From assembly GCA_963070105.1 (NCBI GenBank), contig OY718804.1, positions 10,865,817 to 10,929,816 of the forward strand: a stretch of 64,000 bases of DNA. The letters run 5' to 3'. The position numbers were made by a program, and so were the translations under genes. The notes under the pieces were generated by a model. That model searched no databases. It was given only the letters and a program-made list of their open reading frames with translations, and had not been told where the DNA came from. Below are positions 1 to 13,553 of this stretch, piece by piece (the first letter of the stretch is position 1; the number at the start of each line of letters is the position of its first letter). Origin of the DNA: Litomosoides sigmodontis (taxonomy: Eukaryota > Nematoda > Chromadorea > Rhabditida > Onchocercidae).

Positions 1-2738
1 AAAATCCAATTCCGGATCCGGAATTCCTTAAGATTCTAACATTTGATGCATAAATATGAGTTGCAAATTGAACAAATTATACTGCGGGCAAGAGCACTGC
101 AGAAAATTCTCACAAATCAAGCGGTTAGAAGCAAACTATTTGCATGCAGTTAAATGAAAATAATTATAAGAAGTAACAGGTCAAAATCACAAATCAATTC
201 AAAAGCGCAAAAGTACCAATGAATTTGCCAATCAGATTCTTCATCTAATTCTTTGCCCTAAAAATGTATGCTTATAATTAAACTAATTAATTGACCGAAA
301 CTAGGCACACTCATAAATCACAAAGCGTCATATTAATATAATGTGCAAATTATACCAATTTCAACTTTTTATAATGCGATCTATTGAAAACTTTGATTTT
401 ATAGTTTCAATTGAAGAAAATTCGTGTGGCATTTTGTTCATTGAATTTAACAAAATCTTAATTAATTCGTCATTTGAGAATGGAATGATTGGACAAAGTT
501 GTTATATTGGTGCTCAGCGAATGCGTTCCAAAGTTATCTCCGCGACCCTTTCGGCGAGAGCAATAGCACTTCAACGGGGGCGGACGAAGTCCACTTTTGC
601 AATGAAATAATTGGACATTCCGTAAAATCAGCGCTTTTCAGTGAGCGAAAAAGAACTAGCAGTGTGTAATGTTCGAACATTAAAGTAAGCTATTTTCTCT
701 TTCCTTTCCATTTGTTGTTGTCGAAGTAACAAATTCAATGCTAACAATTAGCCAAGGAGAAATTAACGCATTTGAGCTTTTTTTTTTTGTTTAAAAGTTC
801 GCTTTTCAGCTTCTCCTTCGCTTCTTCCCCTTCTTCTTCTTTGCCTGTCAACTTATTTCTTCAATTTTTTTTTCACAGAAATTTTGCTCTTTTGTTTTTC
901 GTTCTTATCACTTTTGCACTTTCAACTTCGTTTCGATCATTGAAATTAGTGGATGAAAGAGCATAAATATTAGAAGCATAAAAATAAGTGAGTAATTGAA
1001 TTGTGCAACAGTTAAAATTAATTAAAGTAAATTCAACAGTGGTTGTACGAAGTAAATGTTTGAAATATAGGAATTATTGGCGTAAAATTTTAAGCGAATT
1101 CAGTTTGCTGCAAGATGTGATTTTGTCATTTTAAACGCTTTAAAAACTTCTTATCAAATTATTGCAAAGATCATGAAGTTCAACTACTCCAAAGATTTAA
1201 AGTAATTGAACTTCATTATCTTAAAAAAACTTTAAATTAATCAAAATATTTTCGATCTTTACGAAACTTATTGTTACTGATGAATAAAGAACAATGATGA
1301 GAATGTAAACTTCACAAACACGCTAGCAATGATCAACATTTATCACTCGTCGCTGAGGAGAAGAGCAATTGATAAAAATGTCAAATAATTTTATCCATCC
1401 GATAGCGGCGAATACCACCTATCCCTACAGCAGGCAAACAGACAGTGCTCACGCGAGTGATCACGAAAGTTTAAATAAAATGAGAGATACCCGAGATGAC
1501 GTGGTAGCAATTTAAACTTGATAAACATTTAATTAATTTTATGAAATTAAAGGGACTAAAGGGTATATATAAAACTTTATGCATCAAGCAAAAACCTTAA
1601 CTAATAAATCATCGAAACGAGCTTTCTTGAAGGCACTACTTTCTTTCTAACTCCTCCTTGGCTCACTTTCCTTTTCAGATTGCTCTCCTTTTATTCAAAT
1701 AATTGAAATTTAATAATCGGGAGCTTAAAAATTAGCGTGAACTTCTCATCCTTCTTCGTTGGTTTGAGTGAAGTTGTCGAAAACTGCTCCGCTAACTTTC
1801 TCTCGCCCTCTCCCTCTCGTCTGTCAAGCATTTTAAATCATTCCAAATTACATTTTCCGATTTATTTTTAAAAAAGTGAAGTGGAAAGAGTATGAGGGAA
1901 AGAGAAATGGCTGAAAAATGGGATAAAATGGAAATTAAATAATAGCAACGAGGAGAGGTGAAGCGGTCTTTTATTGGTCCTTTCTTTTCCCATAAAAAGT
2001 GCAATTGTAGTAGTACCCGTTGTGGCATTCGTTATTTATTAGTTATTCAAAAAGCTATGAAAAACTTCAACAATCAAAACGACGTGACTGACTGCCACCT
2101 TCAGCATTATCATTATCATTATCATCACCATTGTTGATTGTTATTGTTATTACTCTATCGATTCGTTACCACTGCTGTTGTCGTCGTTGTTATCACTGCT
2201 ACTATTACTATTCTTATCGCAGCCAATCGGATGAGCAGAAGTGAATGAGCTTCTTCACTAAGCAGTAAACAAATAACTCATACATAAAACAAATAAACAA
2301 ACAGGCGGAATCTTCAAACCACTGCGAGTGCAGAAGTATCATATCATCATTATTATTACTAGTAGTGGTAGTAGTAGTGGTAGTAGTGGTAGCAGTGGTA
2401 GTAGTGGTAGTAGTGGTGGTAGTGGTAGTAGTGGTGGTAGTGGTAGTAGTGGTAGTATGCGATTGAGAAGTAGGGATAGCACAGATTTCAACTTTGCTAT
2501 TTCTCTTCACTTTTCAGGAGGAAATTCGACACGAGCGCCCTGCTCTTTTTTCCCCTTAGGAAAATTCGTGTGACTCCTTCCATATCTTTTCCACTTCACT
2601 TCCTCACTGCTTACCTCCCTCCTTCTCCATTTCCCTCAGCTGACTATGCAAAGGGCGTGGCACTTCCGCCTCCAGAAACAATAATACTTAACAAGTGTTT
2701 TGGCCGCGAGGGAAGAAGCCTAGCGTTTACTGCGAATT
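1..2738. other. AT-rich non-coding stretch, no supported gene
   Basis: I see no convincing exon here. Open frames at 341-610 (+) and 1792-2028 (-) have no recognisable domain. The stretch contains an 18-bp perfect palindrome at 8-25, a CATTAT hexamer run at about 2105-2125 and a GGTAGT-type microsatellite at 2361-2457. The last 300 bases before the ATG at 2739 are less AT-rich and may be promoter or 5' UTR of the next gene. Confidence 0.5.
2361..2457. repeat. GGTAGT/AGT microsatellite
   Basis: About 97 bp of imperfect AGT and GGT triplets. It creates fake Gly/Ser (+) and Thr (-) open frames that should not be taken as genes. It lies about 280 bp upstream of the small membrane protein ORF. 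Confidence 0.9.
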
Positions 2739-3104
2739 ATGTGCGCCTCGGAAGAAAGCCAATATCAGCAGCAGCAACGTCAAAAGCAACAGCCTAATGC
2801 GTGCTTTCCAACGTGTAAAACGCCGGACAAACGTGATTTCATGGATCCGAATCCACCACGAACGGCCGATGACTTCTACCGCTATTACGATCCATGGATT
2901 GGTATTGGGACAGCCATGATTCTCACCTTATTCTTTATTCTAATCGCATTAAAAACCTTCATAACATGGCTCCTCCGACGCATCACTGTTTGGCGCTATC
3001 GATATCAGAACTGTCGTGAAGGACAACAGAAAACGAGCACTAATCATTCCAACAAATCCGCAACAACTCAAATTATGAACAATGGACATATCGTTGTTAA
3101 TTAA
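2739..3104 (+). CDS. Small single-pass membrane protein, unrecognised
   Basis: A 121-codon open frame with an ATG and no visible intron. The N-terminus (residues 1-35) is Gln-rich and contains three Cys. An Asp/Tyr-rich segment then carries a DDFYRYYDPW motif (44-53), followed by one hydrophobic span at about 54-77. A basic block (LLRRITVWRYRYQ, 78-90) suggests an N-out/C-in orientation, and the tail is Asn/Thr-rich. A second in-frame ATG at codon 35 would give a shorter form starting MDPNPPRTADD. I do not recognise the family. The ordered pattern of acidic-aromatic segment, hydrophobic span and basic stop-transfer makes coding likely. It could also be the last exon of a longer gene. Confidence 0.55.
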   Translation: MCASEESQYQQQQRQKQQPNACFPTCKTPDKRDFMDPNPPRTADDFYRYYDPWIGIGTAMILTLFFILIALKTFITWLLRRITVWRYRYQNCREGQQKTSTNHSNKSATTQIMNNGHIVVN

Positions 3105-5485
3105 TGCATTATTGATTTTTTAGTTGCATATAAAGGATGAATTCCAGAAACGAATTTCCCAATCGTCCAGCTGCAGCAACTCAACTAGGAGTAAAGTAGA
3201 ACAGATTCGGTGGTAACAGCTAAAGATTCGGGTGCTGGAAATTCACCACTTATGGAAGGCGGAAATTTGAAGCAAACTTTCATTCAACTCTCCTAGTTTC
3301 TTGTTTATTGTTGGAAAGTGGAATGCAAATTCTGCCGATTAGCATTTAATAGCTTCTAATTACCTGCTAATACCATCACAGGGTATTCTATTAATGTATT
3401 CTGTGGTTGTGGATGACGTTCGATATTCCAAGTACCAGTGATCCCAGTGATAATTTAAATCATTGTCCATGCGAAAATTCAGATATCCATGAAATTTCCT
3501 TCCACGTTTTCCTCAGGAAGATGGCATAGATTAATTACAGTTAAGTTTCTTGCTAACTTTTGATGTGAGATTTTGTTATGAAAGAATAAATCGGATAAAA
3601 TGATAAGAAAACAATTAGCTCGCTATGGTAATTATTTTTCAACACCAATTCTTCACATTGCAAAATCTCATATTTTCTTCTCTTCTCTTCCTGACAAAAT
3701 GAAATAGCTGGGAAATTAGAAGCAGTAAGATTCATCTTCCTCTCAACCAGCAAACCCCTCTCACCCTAACAAGTAACACTGAAAATAGAGTCATAATGTT
3801 GTTGTAACAGTAGCAGTAGTAATTTATGTAGCAATGATATCCATTTTTTTGCTTCCAATTTTATCTAAAGCATCAAAGTGTAAAAATCAAAAATGAAATT
3901 TTATTGGGTGGGAGGAATTTTATGCGCTCGCGCTCTCAGCCATTTTCAACTGCACCTATTTTCCAGCTGCTCCGTCGACAATTGTTAACAAAGGCACACA
4001 CTGACTGGTTGGATTCATTTGGAATTAATCGCTGCTAACAAGCAAACGATCACATCTTTCATGCAGCACTACGCATTAGCAATTTAATAGAAGAAAGAGT
4101 CGGCAACACAAAAGCTTGAAAACATTCGTGCAGTCGATCCTACCGCTTGCTTTCAAGCTGAATGAGGAATACTTGCTGATGAGACTAATAAAATTGGCTC
4201 GGTGCAGAGGATAAGCCTTATTAAACATTTAAAAATCTTCAGAAACGTTCTATAACACTTTACAACTGTCATTCTGATTATTTTCAACATGCTAGTTAAA
4301 ACATAATAGCTTTTTCTTTTTCTTCAACGATATGAATTCGATTATCACTCAGTGAAATCCAAAACTTCTGCTTCAAATCAACAACTACTAATAGCATTAG
4401 ACCAGATAGCAGCATGTGGCTTGAAAATGCTTAGAAAACGCTAAAAATGTCTAATTGTGGCGATGCAGAAGTATAATGGAATTAAGAGGAATTATGATTT
4501 TTCCAAGAAACTTTTCCAAATTACAGTTAACGAGTTCTCGAGCTTTTTGTAAAAAAAAACAGGTTGTTTGAAATTATTTTTGCTGTTATCGTTTCTTAAA
4601 GTTAGGGAAGCAAGAATTAAAATGACTGATCCCTCTATTTTATATATCATCAGTTGGTGCCTAGCAATCAATTTCCTTCACTCCTTCATCTTCTTAAAAG
4701 CGTTTCAGGCATCCTGGAAATTTCCTCGACATTTTTTGTTGTGAATTGGTATTGAAATAGTTTGCAGTCATACCGTGCTTCCCATCATTGATCTAGAAAC
4801 TTATTTTTCTAAAAGTAAATCATTTACCGGAAAGTTCCTGGCTTGTTTTTCTAATTATACCTTCCTTTACCGTCATTATTCCATCATTACGGTGCTGCTA
4901 TGCGTTAACCACTTACTCTTCATGATTTCATACCCAACAATAATTCACTTAAAATTTCTTTTTCAACAACAATAACAATCTGCTCTACTTAAAAAAAGTG
5001 CTGTTTATGCTGCCTTAAAAACACTCCTTGTACATATCGAATGAATTCCTAAGAGAATGGTGACATATAGTGGAAACAGAAACACAGCATATCACTGAAC
5101 ATAACATATGGAGTTAACTGAAAAATTACAAGAGTATATCAGATTAAAACCAACTTCAACTATCACAGATAAGTGAATACAATAGGTGAGAAAAAAGACA
5201 CAGTATGTACAAAACTCGCGAACAAAATAAAAGAAAAAGTTACGACCTGACCGGATTTCCTGAATTTGTATATTTTACGTTCGTTAAGGTGTTTTTTAGA
5301 AACCAGTAGATATAAATGTAGTTTTCTACACAGAGATGAAGATGTAATCATGTCCCTTTTAATAAATGTAGGCTTTAAAAAATGATAAATGATACAGTAC
5401 CCCCCTATCGCTAAGTGAGAGGTAGGAAATAATTCCGGGACAGGAATATTTTCTTTTTATAAAACTGATCATGTGTTACGATAGT
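3105..5485. other. Intergenic, nothing clear
   Basis: AT-rich sequence downstream of the small membrane protein and downstream of the 3' end of the convergent slc-30A9 gene. Short open frames (for example 4775-4975 + and 5163-5351 -) show no domain. On the minus strand an ATTAAA variant poly(A) signal at 5358-5363 lies about 125 nt past the slc-30A9 stop and may end that transcript. Confidence 0.45.
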
Positions 5486-8400
5486 TTACAGCGGTTCCAA
5501 ATCGACATGTTTCACATCCGGATGCTTCTTGGTAATCACATCCTCAATACGATCGACTTCATCAGCTATTCGGTTAACAATGTGCTCACCATGATGTAAC
5601 ATGAATCGTCGCAGTCCGTCTTCATCTTTAATTTTCTTTACTTCCTGGAAAATCACGCACTATTTCATTCTCTCCGAATAACGAGTAATTCCTCATAATT
5701 ATAAGATCTCATTATTTATCCATATTCAATGAATGAATGGCAATGCAATCTTTCATTACTTACACATTTGATAAGATAAAAGGGCCCTTCAACAGTAATC
5801 CACAAAGTTCAGCACAAAATTTCTACAAATTTCAAAGTTTGGAAAATTAAGAATTAACACGTGATGATTTTCAGAATTCCTCTTATCAAACTGCTAATTG
5901 ATTTTAAAAATTGCTCTCCAGAAGCTTTTCTATAAACTAAGCGTGCGCTGCAAATGAAGATCATGTCTGCTATTCACGTTCGTCGATTTTTTTGGTTTGA
6001 AAACAAAGTTCTAGGAAAATGGTATCAGGAGGAACTGAAGTTACTTTATGAGATACAGTAAAATAAAACAAGCACGTTACTCCTATTAGTTTGCAAGGTT
6101 AATTAAACGAATTATCCCCGATAACGAAATACACAAAATAACAAATGTTGGCAAGTAATATCGAATTATGCTAGATTGGAAATGCAATGATTTCCAACAA
6201 ATGAAAATTATTATGCAAAATTCCATCAAATGAAAAACAGCTTCCATAAATTTTGTTAAAATTTCAGGTAAAACTGTTAATTTTAGGAAAGCCCAATTTA
6301 GTGGATGTATTAGTAATGCTCTGGTTTAAAAGTTTTTAAAACTCTTTTTTCTTCTTGCATGTTTGGAAAGAAAAAAAACGACCTAGAAAAACCACATATG
6401 TAAGCTGTCTTAATTTGCTGAAAAAAGGAATAATACACTTCTGTGCGCAGACAGCTTTTTTAACTAAAACCATGCAGACATACTGCACAGGTAGGCACTC
6501 GTGTTTTTTTTTGCAATTAAGAAGGATCAAGTCTTATCCATAAATCCAAGTTATTCATTTGCCGATGAGTTGAAACAAAAGCATAGTTTAAAACATGGAC
6601 TACAGAAATTTCGACCATGAATCTATCACGTTCCTTGTATATGGAATGAGATTAATACCGCTTTAACTATGTCGGATAGAAACTTAACCTAAGCTTCGCT
6701 GTCAAAATTCGATTTCAAATTTTTGGGGTTGAAGGCTTCATCAAAGTTTTGTAACAAATCGAAACGCAGAATTCACAAAAACTCTGAATTTACTTTTTTT
6801 GTATTAATGCCAAAATTTTGGCAGAAAATTAATAATGCTATGAGTAACAAAAACAAAATGAAGCTCTCAATATTTTTCCGAACTTTCATGAGTTGAACGT
6901 TTCTCATAAATGGAAAAGAAAAAATAAGTAACTTCCTCGACATGCGAGACTAGAAAACTATATGATGTTTGTAGTAAGAATCAAAAACAATCATAATTTT
7001 TTTAAGGAGCCATAAATAACGAATTTTCCCAGCTCATAAATACGTCCAATTTTAAGACACGATGTCTCTCAAAAAAATTTCAAATATTCCTTACATGATG
7101 TTGATAAAATTCACAGACCTCTATAACAGAAGGGATGTGACATGATTCCGAAAGATACAAATTCGTGATTGCTCGTCCATCATATTCCACTTCTGCTTTA
7201 AACCGAACTTGTCTAACTCCATGTCCAACTGCTTTCACATCATGTACTGACCTATACTAATGCTGTTTATATATTTCTCAAGTCGATAAGTAACAAGAAA
7301 ATGACCATGGAATAACAATTCAGAACAAAACAAAAAGGGGATAAGAAATTATTAATACTACTACTAAGATTCTAAAAACCCATGAGTAATCAAAGGGATT
7401 CTCGAATCTGCCTACTCCAATGCAAAACTAAGACGGTTAAAGTCTCCAACTCAGTTTTGGTACTCCTTAGAATAAAAAAGGTGATAATTTCCAACCCATG
7501 TTACTTAGAAAATGCTTGGAAAACTAACTTGATAATGATGTCGTGTCTCAATTGCGCTACGATATCGTTGATTACTACTTGCGGAACTGATTTTCCTGCC
7601 AAGTGCATAGCGTTACTGCGAATGATGAATGCCGCGACACTGCCTAACAGAATACCGATCAAAACTGAACCAATGGAGTCCGGAACACTGGTTTCCAGCA
7701 TGCAGCTTAATGCAATTGATGAAGCAGAGATAAATGCTCCAAAAATTGACGCCGAATCCTCCAAGCAAACTACACTTAAGCTTGGATCAGCGCTTATTTT
7801 TACTGAAAATGGATACACATATTATACATACATAACAAATGCTTTGGTCAAGTAATGTTTAGAGCTCAGAACAGCTTGATTAAAATGATTCATCTATTAG
7901 CAATTGCTCTTTCAAAAATTATGTAATTAAGACTCAAAGAAGCACTATCTTAAAAAGAAAGAGCTAAATTACTGAATCTACCACAACTAAATAATTTTAT
8001 AATTTGACTTAAAATGCAGCACAGCTTGCGCAATAACTCTGATTGTCATGCACCTAAAAAAATTTTTGAACAAAATATCAAATTTAAAAATTTAAACTTT
8101 AAATGACCATATTCAATGAGGGACGTGTGGCACTGTTTCGCTTTCCGCCTCACTTTCCACCATGCATATGATGCTGACGATCCTTGTAATAAGAAAGATA
8201 TTGTCAAAGTGATAAATGCCTGAAATCTATAATCGCTGCTTTATAAAAAAACATAAACGGAAAGAAGAAAACATAGATTGGAACTCTATTTCAATGTTTT
8301 CTAAGGAGTTAAGCGAGTTATGGCGATTTGGGAACTGGCTCAAACTTCCATTTTCAGTACGAATACTGATTTCATCGGGAATTTTTATATGTCAGCTTAT

Positions 8401-10321
8401 GTCAGATTCATGCATATATAATCGGTTTTATAGAGATTATGCTGCTTTATTCAATATCTTTACAACATAAAGAAATCTGACAAAAGTTTAAATCACGAGG
8501 TTTTTGCAAACTTGCCCATGCTGGCGACTCGATTTCATGAGGATGAAGCAGGCCGGTAACGCCATGATACAGCGAAACTCCCCCACCAAATCCAAAAAGC
8601 CAACAGCCACTAATCAGGGAAGCAATATATCGTGCATTACCGTAACCATAAGGGTAAGTTGGTGTAGGATTCAGTTTTGACCATCGTATTCCGTACATCA
8701 GAATAATTTGGTTCGTCAGATCCAGGGAACTGTGCAAACCCTCAGCAGCTAAACTTTTTGATCCTAAATGACGAGTGCAATTATCAAATTAAAATCATTA
8801 CCACTTCTAATTTCAGCATGATGCGATTTATGCTCTATGACATTATAATTTCTTATCTCTATATAAAAACAGATTATATAAGCAGCATAGTTCAAAGTTC
8901 AGCATACAAAGACAAAAATGTTCCAAACATACCAGTAATAAAAGCGCCATATAATTTGAAGCAAACATCAAGGAAATTTGTGCCTAGTGCAATCTTTACA
9001 GCATTCGTAGCATCCTAGACAGAATAAATTATGTCTTCAATTACTCTTTATTAATGAAAAGATAAAAAGCAAGCCTACTCAATTGCATATCAAACTGAAG
9101 ATTTTTTCTACGAAGTCTAATTACCTCCGCAGCAGGTAAAGTCGATTGGCTTTTCTTTTGTTTTCGCTCATCGAACAGTGGGTTTTGATATAAATATTTC
9201 TGATATAATTGCATTCTTTGATGAATACCTCTTTCACTACCATGTACCTGGAAAAAAATCATTGAGATATTGTTTAAAAAACAACGGAAGCGAAATGTAT
9301 TACAACCGATCAATAAACATAAACCTGCAATGCTTTGTGATAAATGTCTTCTACATTATACATCGCTTTTTTTGGAAAAAGCTCCTTCCGAGGCAGATTC
9401 TGAAGATGCTCACGTGTTAAGCCAAATTCTAGCATTGCACGAGTCTGAAATCAATTGCATGTCCAGAATTCTAATAATGGTATGTTCGAATCTCACTAGT
9501 GGTATCCCTTCATCTTCGGAAAATGGATGTCCCTAATTTCCTTCTTAACCTTCTCAGCACTCCCAAAAATTTATGTAAATTCATGCTGCAATCCACTAAT
9601 AATACATTTTATTATAACGAAGGACGACCCATATCAGTCTTCCTAAAATTAAATTTCAGACTTCAATAATAGCATTTGAAAGAAAAACCTCTTCAATTAC
9701 ATCCTCCATCGCAATATTCCGTTTTCGTGATGACTGTGCTGCTCGAAACAACCTACCCTTAAGTTCATTAAACTTCCCGCTAAATGTACTTCCCGCTGAA
9801 TAGAAGAACGCATGTGAAGGTTTTTCTAGCACTGCAATAAGTATTATTTGAATAAGAAGCAAACCATAAATTTGAAGAATTTGAGAACAATTGATGTAAA
9901 AGGTGTCGAAATCCGAAAATACGCATAGCATGTAAACATGCAAAGGAACAGCTACACAGATGAAAATTAAGCTTTTTTAATGTATTGTGAAAACTCTCTC
10001 GAAAGTTTGCTTGCTTCTTTCTCATCTATTGGTGTCACTTCCCTACGTCCTTTTCGTTAATTCACATAATTTTGTTATTTTATCTGTAACGTAAAATAAT
10101 CCTTCACCACCTGATATGTTTACTGGATAATCTTATTACTACATAAATGTTATCTTCGTCGGTCGACCACCACATCTTTCAAGAAGTACTTCACAACAGA
10201 CAAGACAAAGAGTACAAAGAGTACTTTATAACAGTGCTGTCTGTCGTTATAAAAAATTTCAAAAATATATCCTGTTTTCCTAAAAAATAGAAAACTTACA
10301 AAATGATGTACGAAGCATCAT
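5486..10321 (-). CDS. slc-30A9: SLC30A9/ZnT9-type mitochondrial zinc transporter
   Basis: Cation diffusion facilitator of the SLC30A9 branch, which in animals exports zinc from mitochondria. Exons on the minus strand: 10321-10300, 9831-9662, 9444-9325, 9247-9125, 9014-8933, 8763-8512, about 8182-8108, 7802-7529, 7251-7095 and 5644-5486, about 478 codons. The start MMLRTSF is basic and hydrophobic like a mitochondrial presequence. The pre-membrane region contains RAMLEFGLTREHLQ, as in SLC30A9. TM2 carries the HSSLD (HxxxD) metal motif at about 183-187, followed by YPYGYGNARYIASLISG, and TM5 has VVCLEDSASIFG. The C-terminus HGEHIVNRIADEVDRIED...HVDLEPL matches the family's characteristic ending. 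One segment between 8512 and 8182 is unresolved: roughly six to ten residues around the family's GS-x-SEG motif are not placed. A strong acceptor (first exonic base 10385) suggests trans-splicing 64 nt upstream of the ATG. Confidence 0.92.
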
Positions 10322-10384
10322 GCGCTATGTGAATTTTTGTCAAGAAATAATCCTTACATGAGACTGCATAAGATTCCGCAAAAA

Positions 10385-10400
10385 GCTGAAAAAAGAAGGA
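10385..10400 (-). promoter_or_regulatory. Probable 5' trans-splice acceptor of slc-30A9
   Basis: On the minus strand a long pyrimidine tract ends in CAG just before base 10385, with no supported coding exon upstream. This is typical of a nematode spliced-leader acceptor. It leaves a 64-nt leader before the ATG at 10321. The leader contains a short upstream ORF (10369-10340, ten codons including the stop). An ordinary 5' UTR intron is the alternative. Confidence 0.4.
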
Positions 10401-13400
10401 AAAAAATTATATGACAAGCAGATTGTAGCTCGAAATACCAAAACTTTTATGCATCAATACATAACATCTCAAATAAAGTGATAGGACGCGTACGTGTGAA
10501 TAAGCCCTTAAAGAGACACCTAAATCATACCTTAACATAATTATGGGTAGCGTCGAAGGAAGCGATTTAGACCTCTGTATTATGAAATAAAATGAATTAA
10601 TGTTAGGCGGTCAATAGCAGCGTTTATTGATATGTAACAAGTAAGAGAAGAGTTACACGCTACGCAAATCAGCGAGAAATCCATGGAGACGTCAACCCGT
10701 CAACTCCGTCAACGAGACAGACTCTGTTCTGAGACGCAAGTATTTAATGCAGCCGCTGTCATTTCTGTTATTATTGTGGAATTAACTCTGTCTAATTCCA
10801 TTAATCACTTCTTCCGTGCTGCAATAAAACGTTGGGCATTCATTACAGTTTTGCGCCTAGCAGTTGTGACTTCTGGTCTTTCTAATCACATACGCATTTG
10901 AGATTCAACTTCGCGGATAAGTCACCTCATCCATTGTTGCAAGTTCAAATTTTTAGTTCTCCTATTTAAATGTGTCTTGAGCGATCACTTTAGTTAGCTA
11001 GGATTCGTGGTTTTCACCGTTGCTGCCCGGATCGGTTTTTAAAGTGGGATGACAAGTGTAGAATACAGCCATCTCGAAGCTTCCAACAAACAGTAGACTA
11101 CTCATGCTGAATTACTAGTATTGCTTACGTGGCTGAGCGAAGTAATTAATGTATGGATACAAGTACGAAACGATCCATTTAATCCTCAGCAGGAAGGAAC
11201 GTCGTAATAGGAATGTCGTAGATGAGGAAACATTTGCATAAATGAGGCTGATATTCACTGGGCTGCAATTAACGGATAAGTGGTTCAGGATTCAGCATGG
11301 TCAGTTTTCATGGCTGTTTCACGTTAATTGACGATGAGATAATCGGTGTAATTTTGGCATCGAAGATTAACAGAGCGATCATCACAAATTCTTATTTATA
11401 AACAACAGATCTGTTGCTGTACTCATCTCAGGTGGAATAATGCGACAATTTCGTATGGTAATTAGCAGGTAATCCAACGTGGCGCTCATTTAGATGATAA
11501 ATTATAAGCAGTGCGATAGAATTTTTCTTGTTTCGCTCGCAGATTAATTTCACTAATTCATTACTAATAAAAAAGGTTTACGAAAAATGTCGTAGCATTC
11601 AGCCAGTAATTCGCAAACTGTACCGTTTCACAACAAAGATAAAGGGAACACTCAATGAACCAGTTGTTTTTTGTTAGTTTACATTCATCTTTTCTTTCCT
11701 TGAAATTACATCAACAACAATTTTAGTTTTAAGAAACAATAATGTTGATTGGTTTCATTCGTCTCTGTGATATTTATTTCTTCATTTCTGTGTATTTCCA
11801 ACTTCATTGTTTTCCGGTTGTCCAAAGTGTTCCGGTTTCATCCACATCTTCCGACTATTCAGGATTATTTCCTCCACAGCGTGCAATATCTAGATACTAA
11901 AACTTCGCCAAAATCCCATGCCAGAAACCCCGCCTAAACACACACCCATCCTTCATCACCCTTTCTTCGACAATTTGCATCCCATAGTACCGAACTATAC
12001 GACATTTGTTGCAGAGTGATCAGTTATATAAACTTCGTAGATTCGGATCCTCTACCGCCATACGTGTGTTTTTGTTTAAGGTTGGTTATATAATATTTGA
12101 TTTAGCTTAGTGCTATTTTCCTGTAGCGCACTGGGTCTCGAATGACCGCGAGCTATCCGTTGTTCGTTTAGCAATTTAATTTGTATTTAGGTTATTCGTT
12201 ATTAAACAATTCAAGAAAGGCTGAAATAACATTGTTCATAAGTGGTTTGTACAGGATTTTACTTGGATTAAATTCCTGACATTCATATATTTTTGTAACT
12301 CTTCGGTAATTTCTAGGGATCGCTAACTTCCTAATTTTACACGCAGTACAAGCTTGACTTATCCGTTTTGGGTGGAAATTTGTCTGTGATACGAAGTTTA
12401 GGAAACTCATTTTAGGTTGTATGACGGATAATATAAAGCGCCGGAACATTCTGCGAGAAATATATATATATTTTTTTCCACATATATATATATCAAACAC
12501 TAGCAAAAACCTACTCTGCACATATTATACTTTAACTCTTTTGGACCATTTAATAAATCGCAACACAGTGCACCTGTAATCCTTATGTTTTCGAATTCGA
12601 GTTTGTACGTTTTACTCATTATTGAAATGGAAAATTTTTCCTAACAGACGCGGATGGAAACTTTGCGGTTCGTTTAAGTGACTGAGCATCTGAAGCCGGC
12701 ATAGGAAAAGTAAAAATTGAAGAATCTTGAATATTCTGGGGATTATAGCTTTTCATCCTTTATCTAGACTGGGATGTTCCTATCTGTAGAAAGTTATCAA
12801 GTGAAGGATTAGCCAGTTGAAAAAATAATAGTCCTAATAAGTAGTGTGATAATCAATACAGTTAAATGATAGATGTTTGCATTGCAATTCATTCAGTTTG
12901 AATTATTATGGTTAAACGTGCGTGGCTTCATACCGATACCATAATTTGTATTTCGTGATTTTGTCATGTTAGTTCTTGCTGCTGTAAATGTTGGATGCCG
13001 TCATATTCGTTTTATTTCTTTGTCTACGTATAGTTGTGTTACTGCATTTATCGCTCATTTTCTATCCGCCAGTTGTGTAATGTTTTGTATATGAAAAATA
13101 CAGTTGCGTGTATGTGTGATGGTACTGCATGCAGGGTGGTGCAATAAAAATGTTTCTCTTTAAAATAAATATGTTCCCTTAATGCACAACTATCTGTGAG
13201 GTATCACGGGACTCTTCGATCATCCCTTCCATCACGTCAACCATTAATGAAAGTTATCGTGCGATCAATGATTCATATAAGCAAAGAAAATCAGTCCCCG
13301 CCAATTGATTATATATTAACATCGTCGTCGTCGTCGTCATCGACGACTGCTTGTTCAAGTGAAGACTCAATTAACATTTTGAACTGTTAACGTCATGTTT

Positions 13401-13553
13401 TGTTGGAAACAAAAAAATCGGAAACGATGCATTTGAATGAAAATTCATTTAAGGCTAACGTCCATTCAATTCCCCCCCCCCCCTTGTTGCAGCGGTAGAA
13501 AGATGTATGATTATATTTGTTAACACTTTTTGTGCTCACATATGATGAAAAAT

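Noticed and set aside
2214..2510. Poly-Thr (-) and Gly/Ser (+) frames
   Set aside because: They come from the GGTAGT microsatellite and have no flanking coding signal.
7382..7855. 157-codon plus-strand frame
   Set aside because: It is antisense to the well-supported exon 7529-7802 of the zinc transporter, which matches the family on the minus strand.
8216..8470. 84-codon plus-strand frame inside the zinc transporter
   Set aside because: Intronic, antisense, and without domain.
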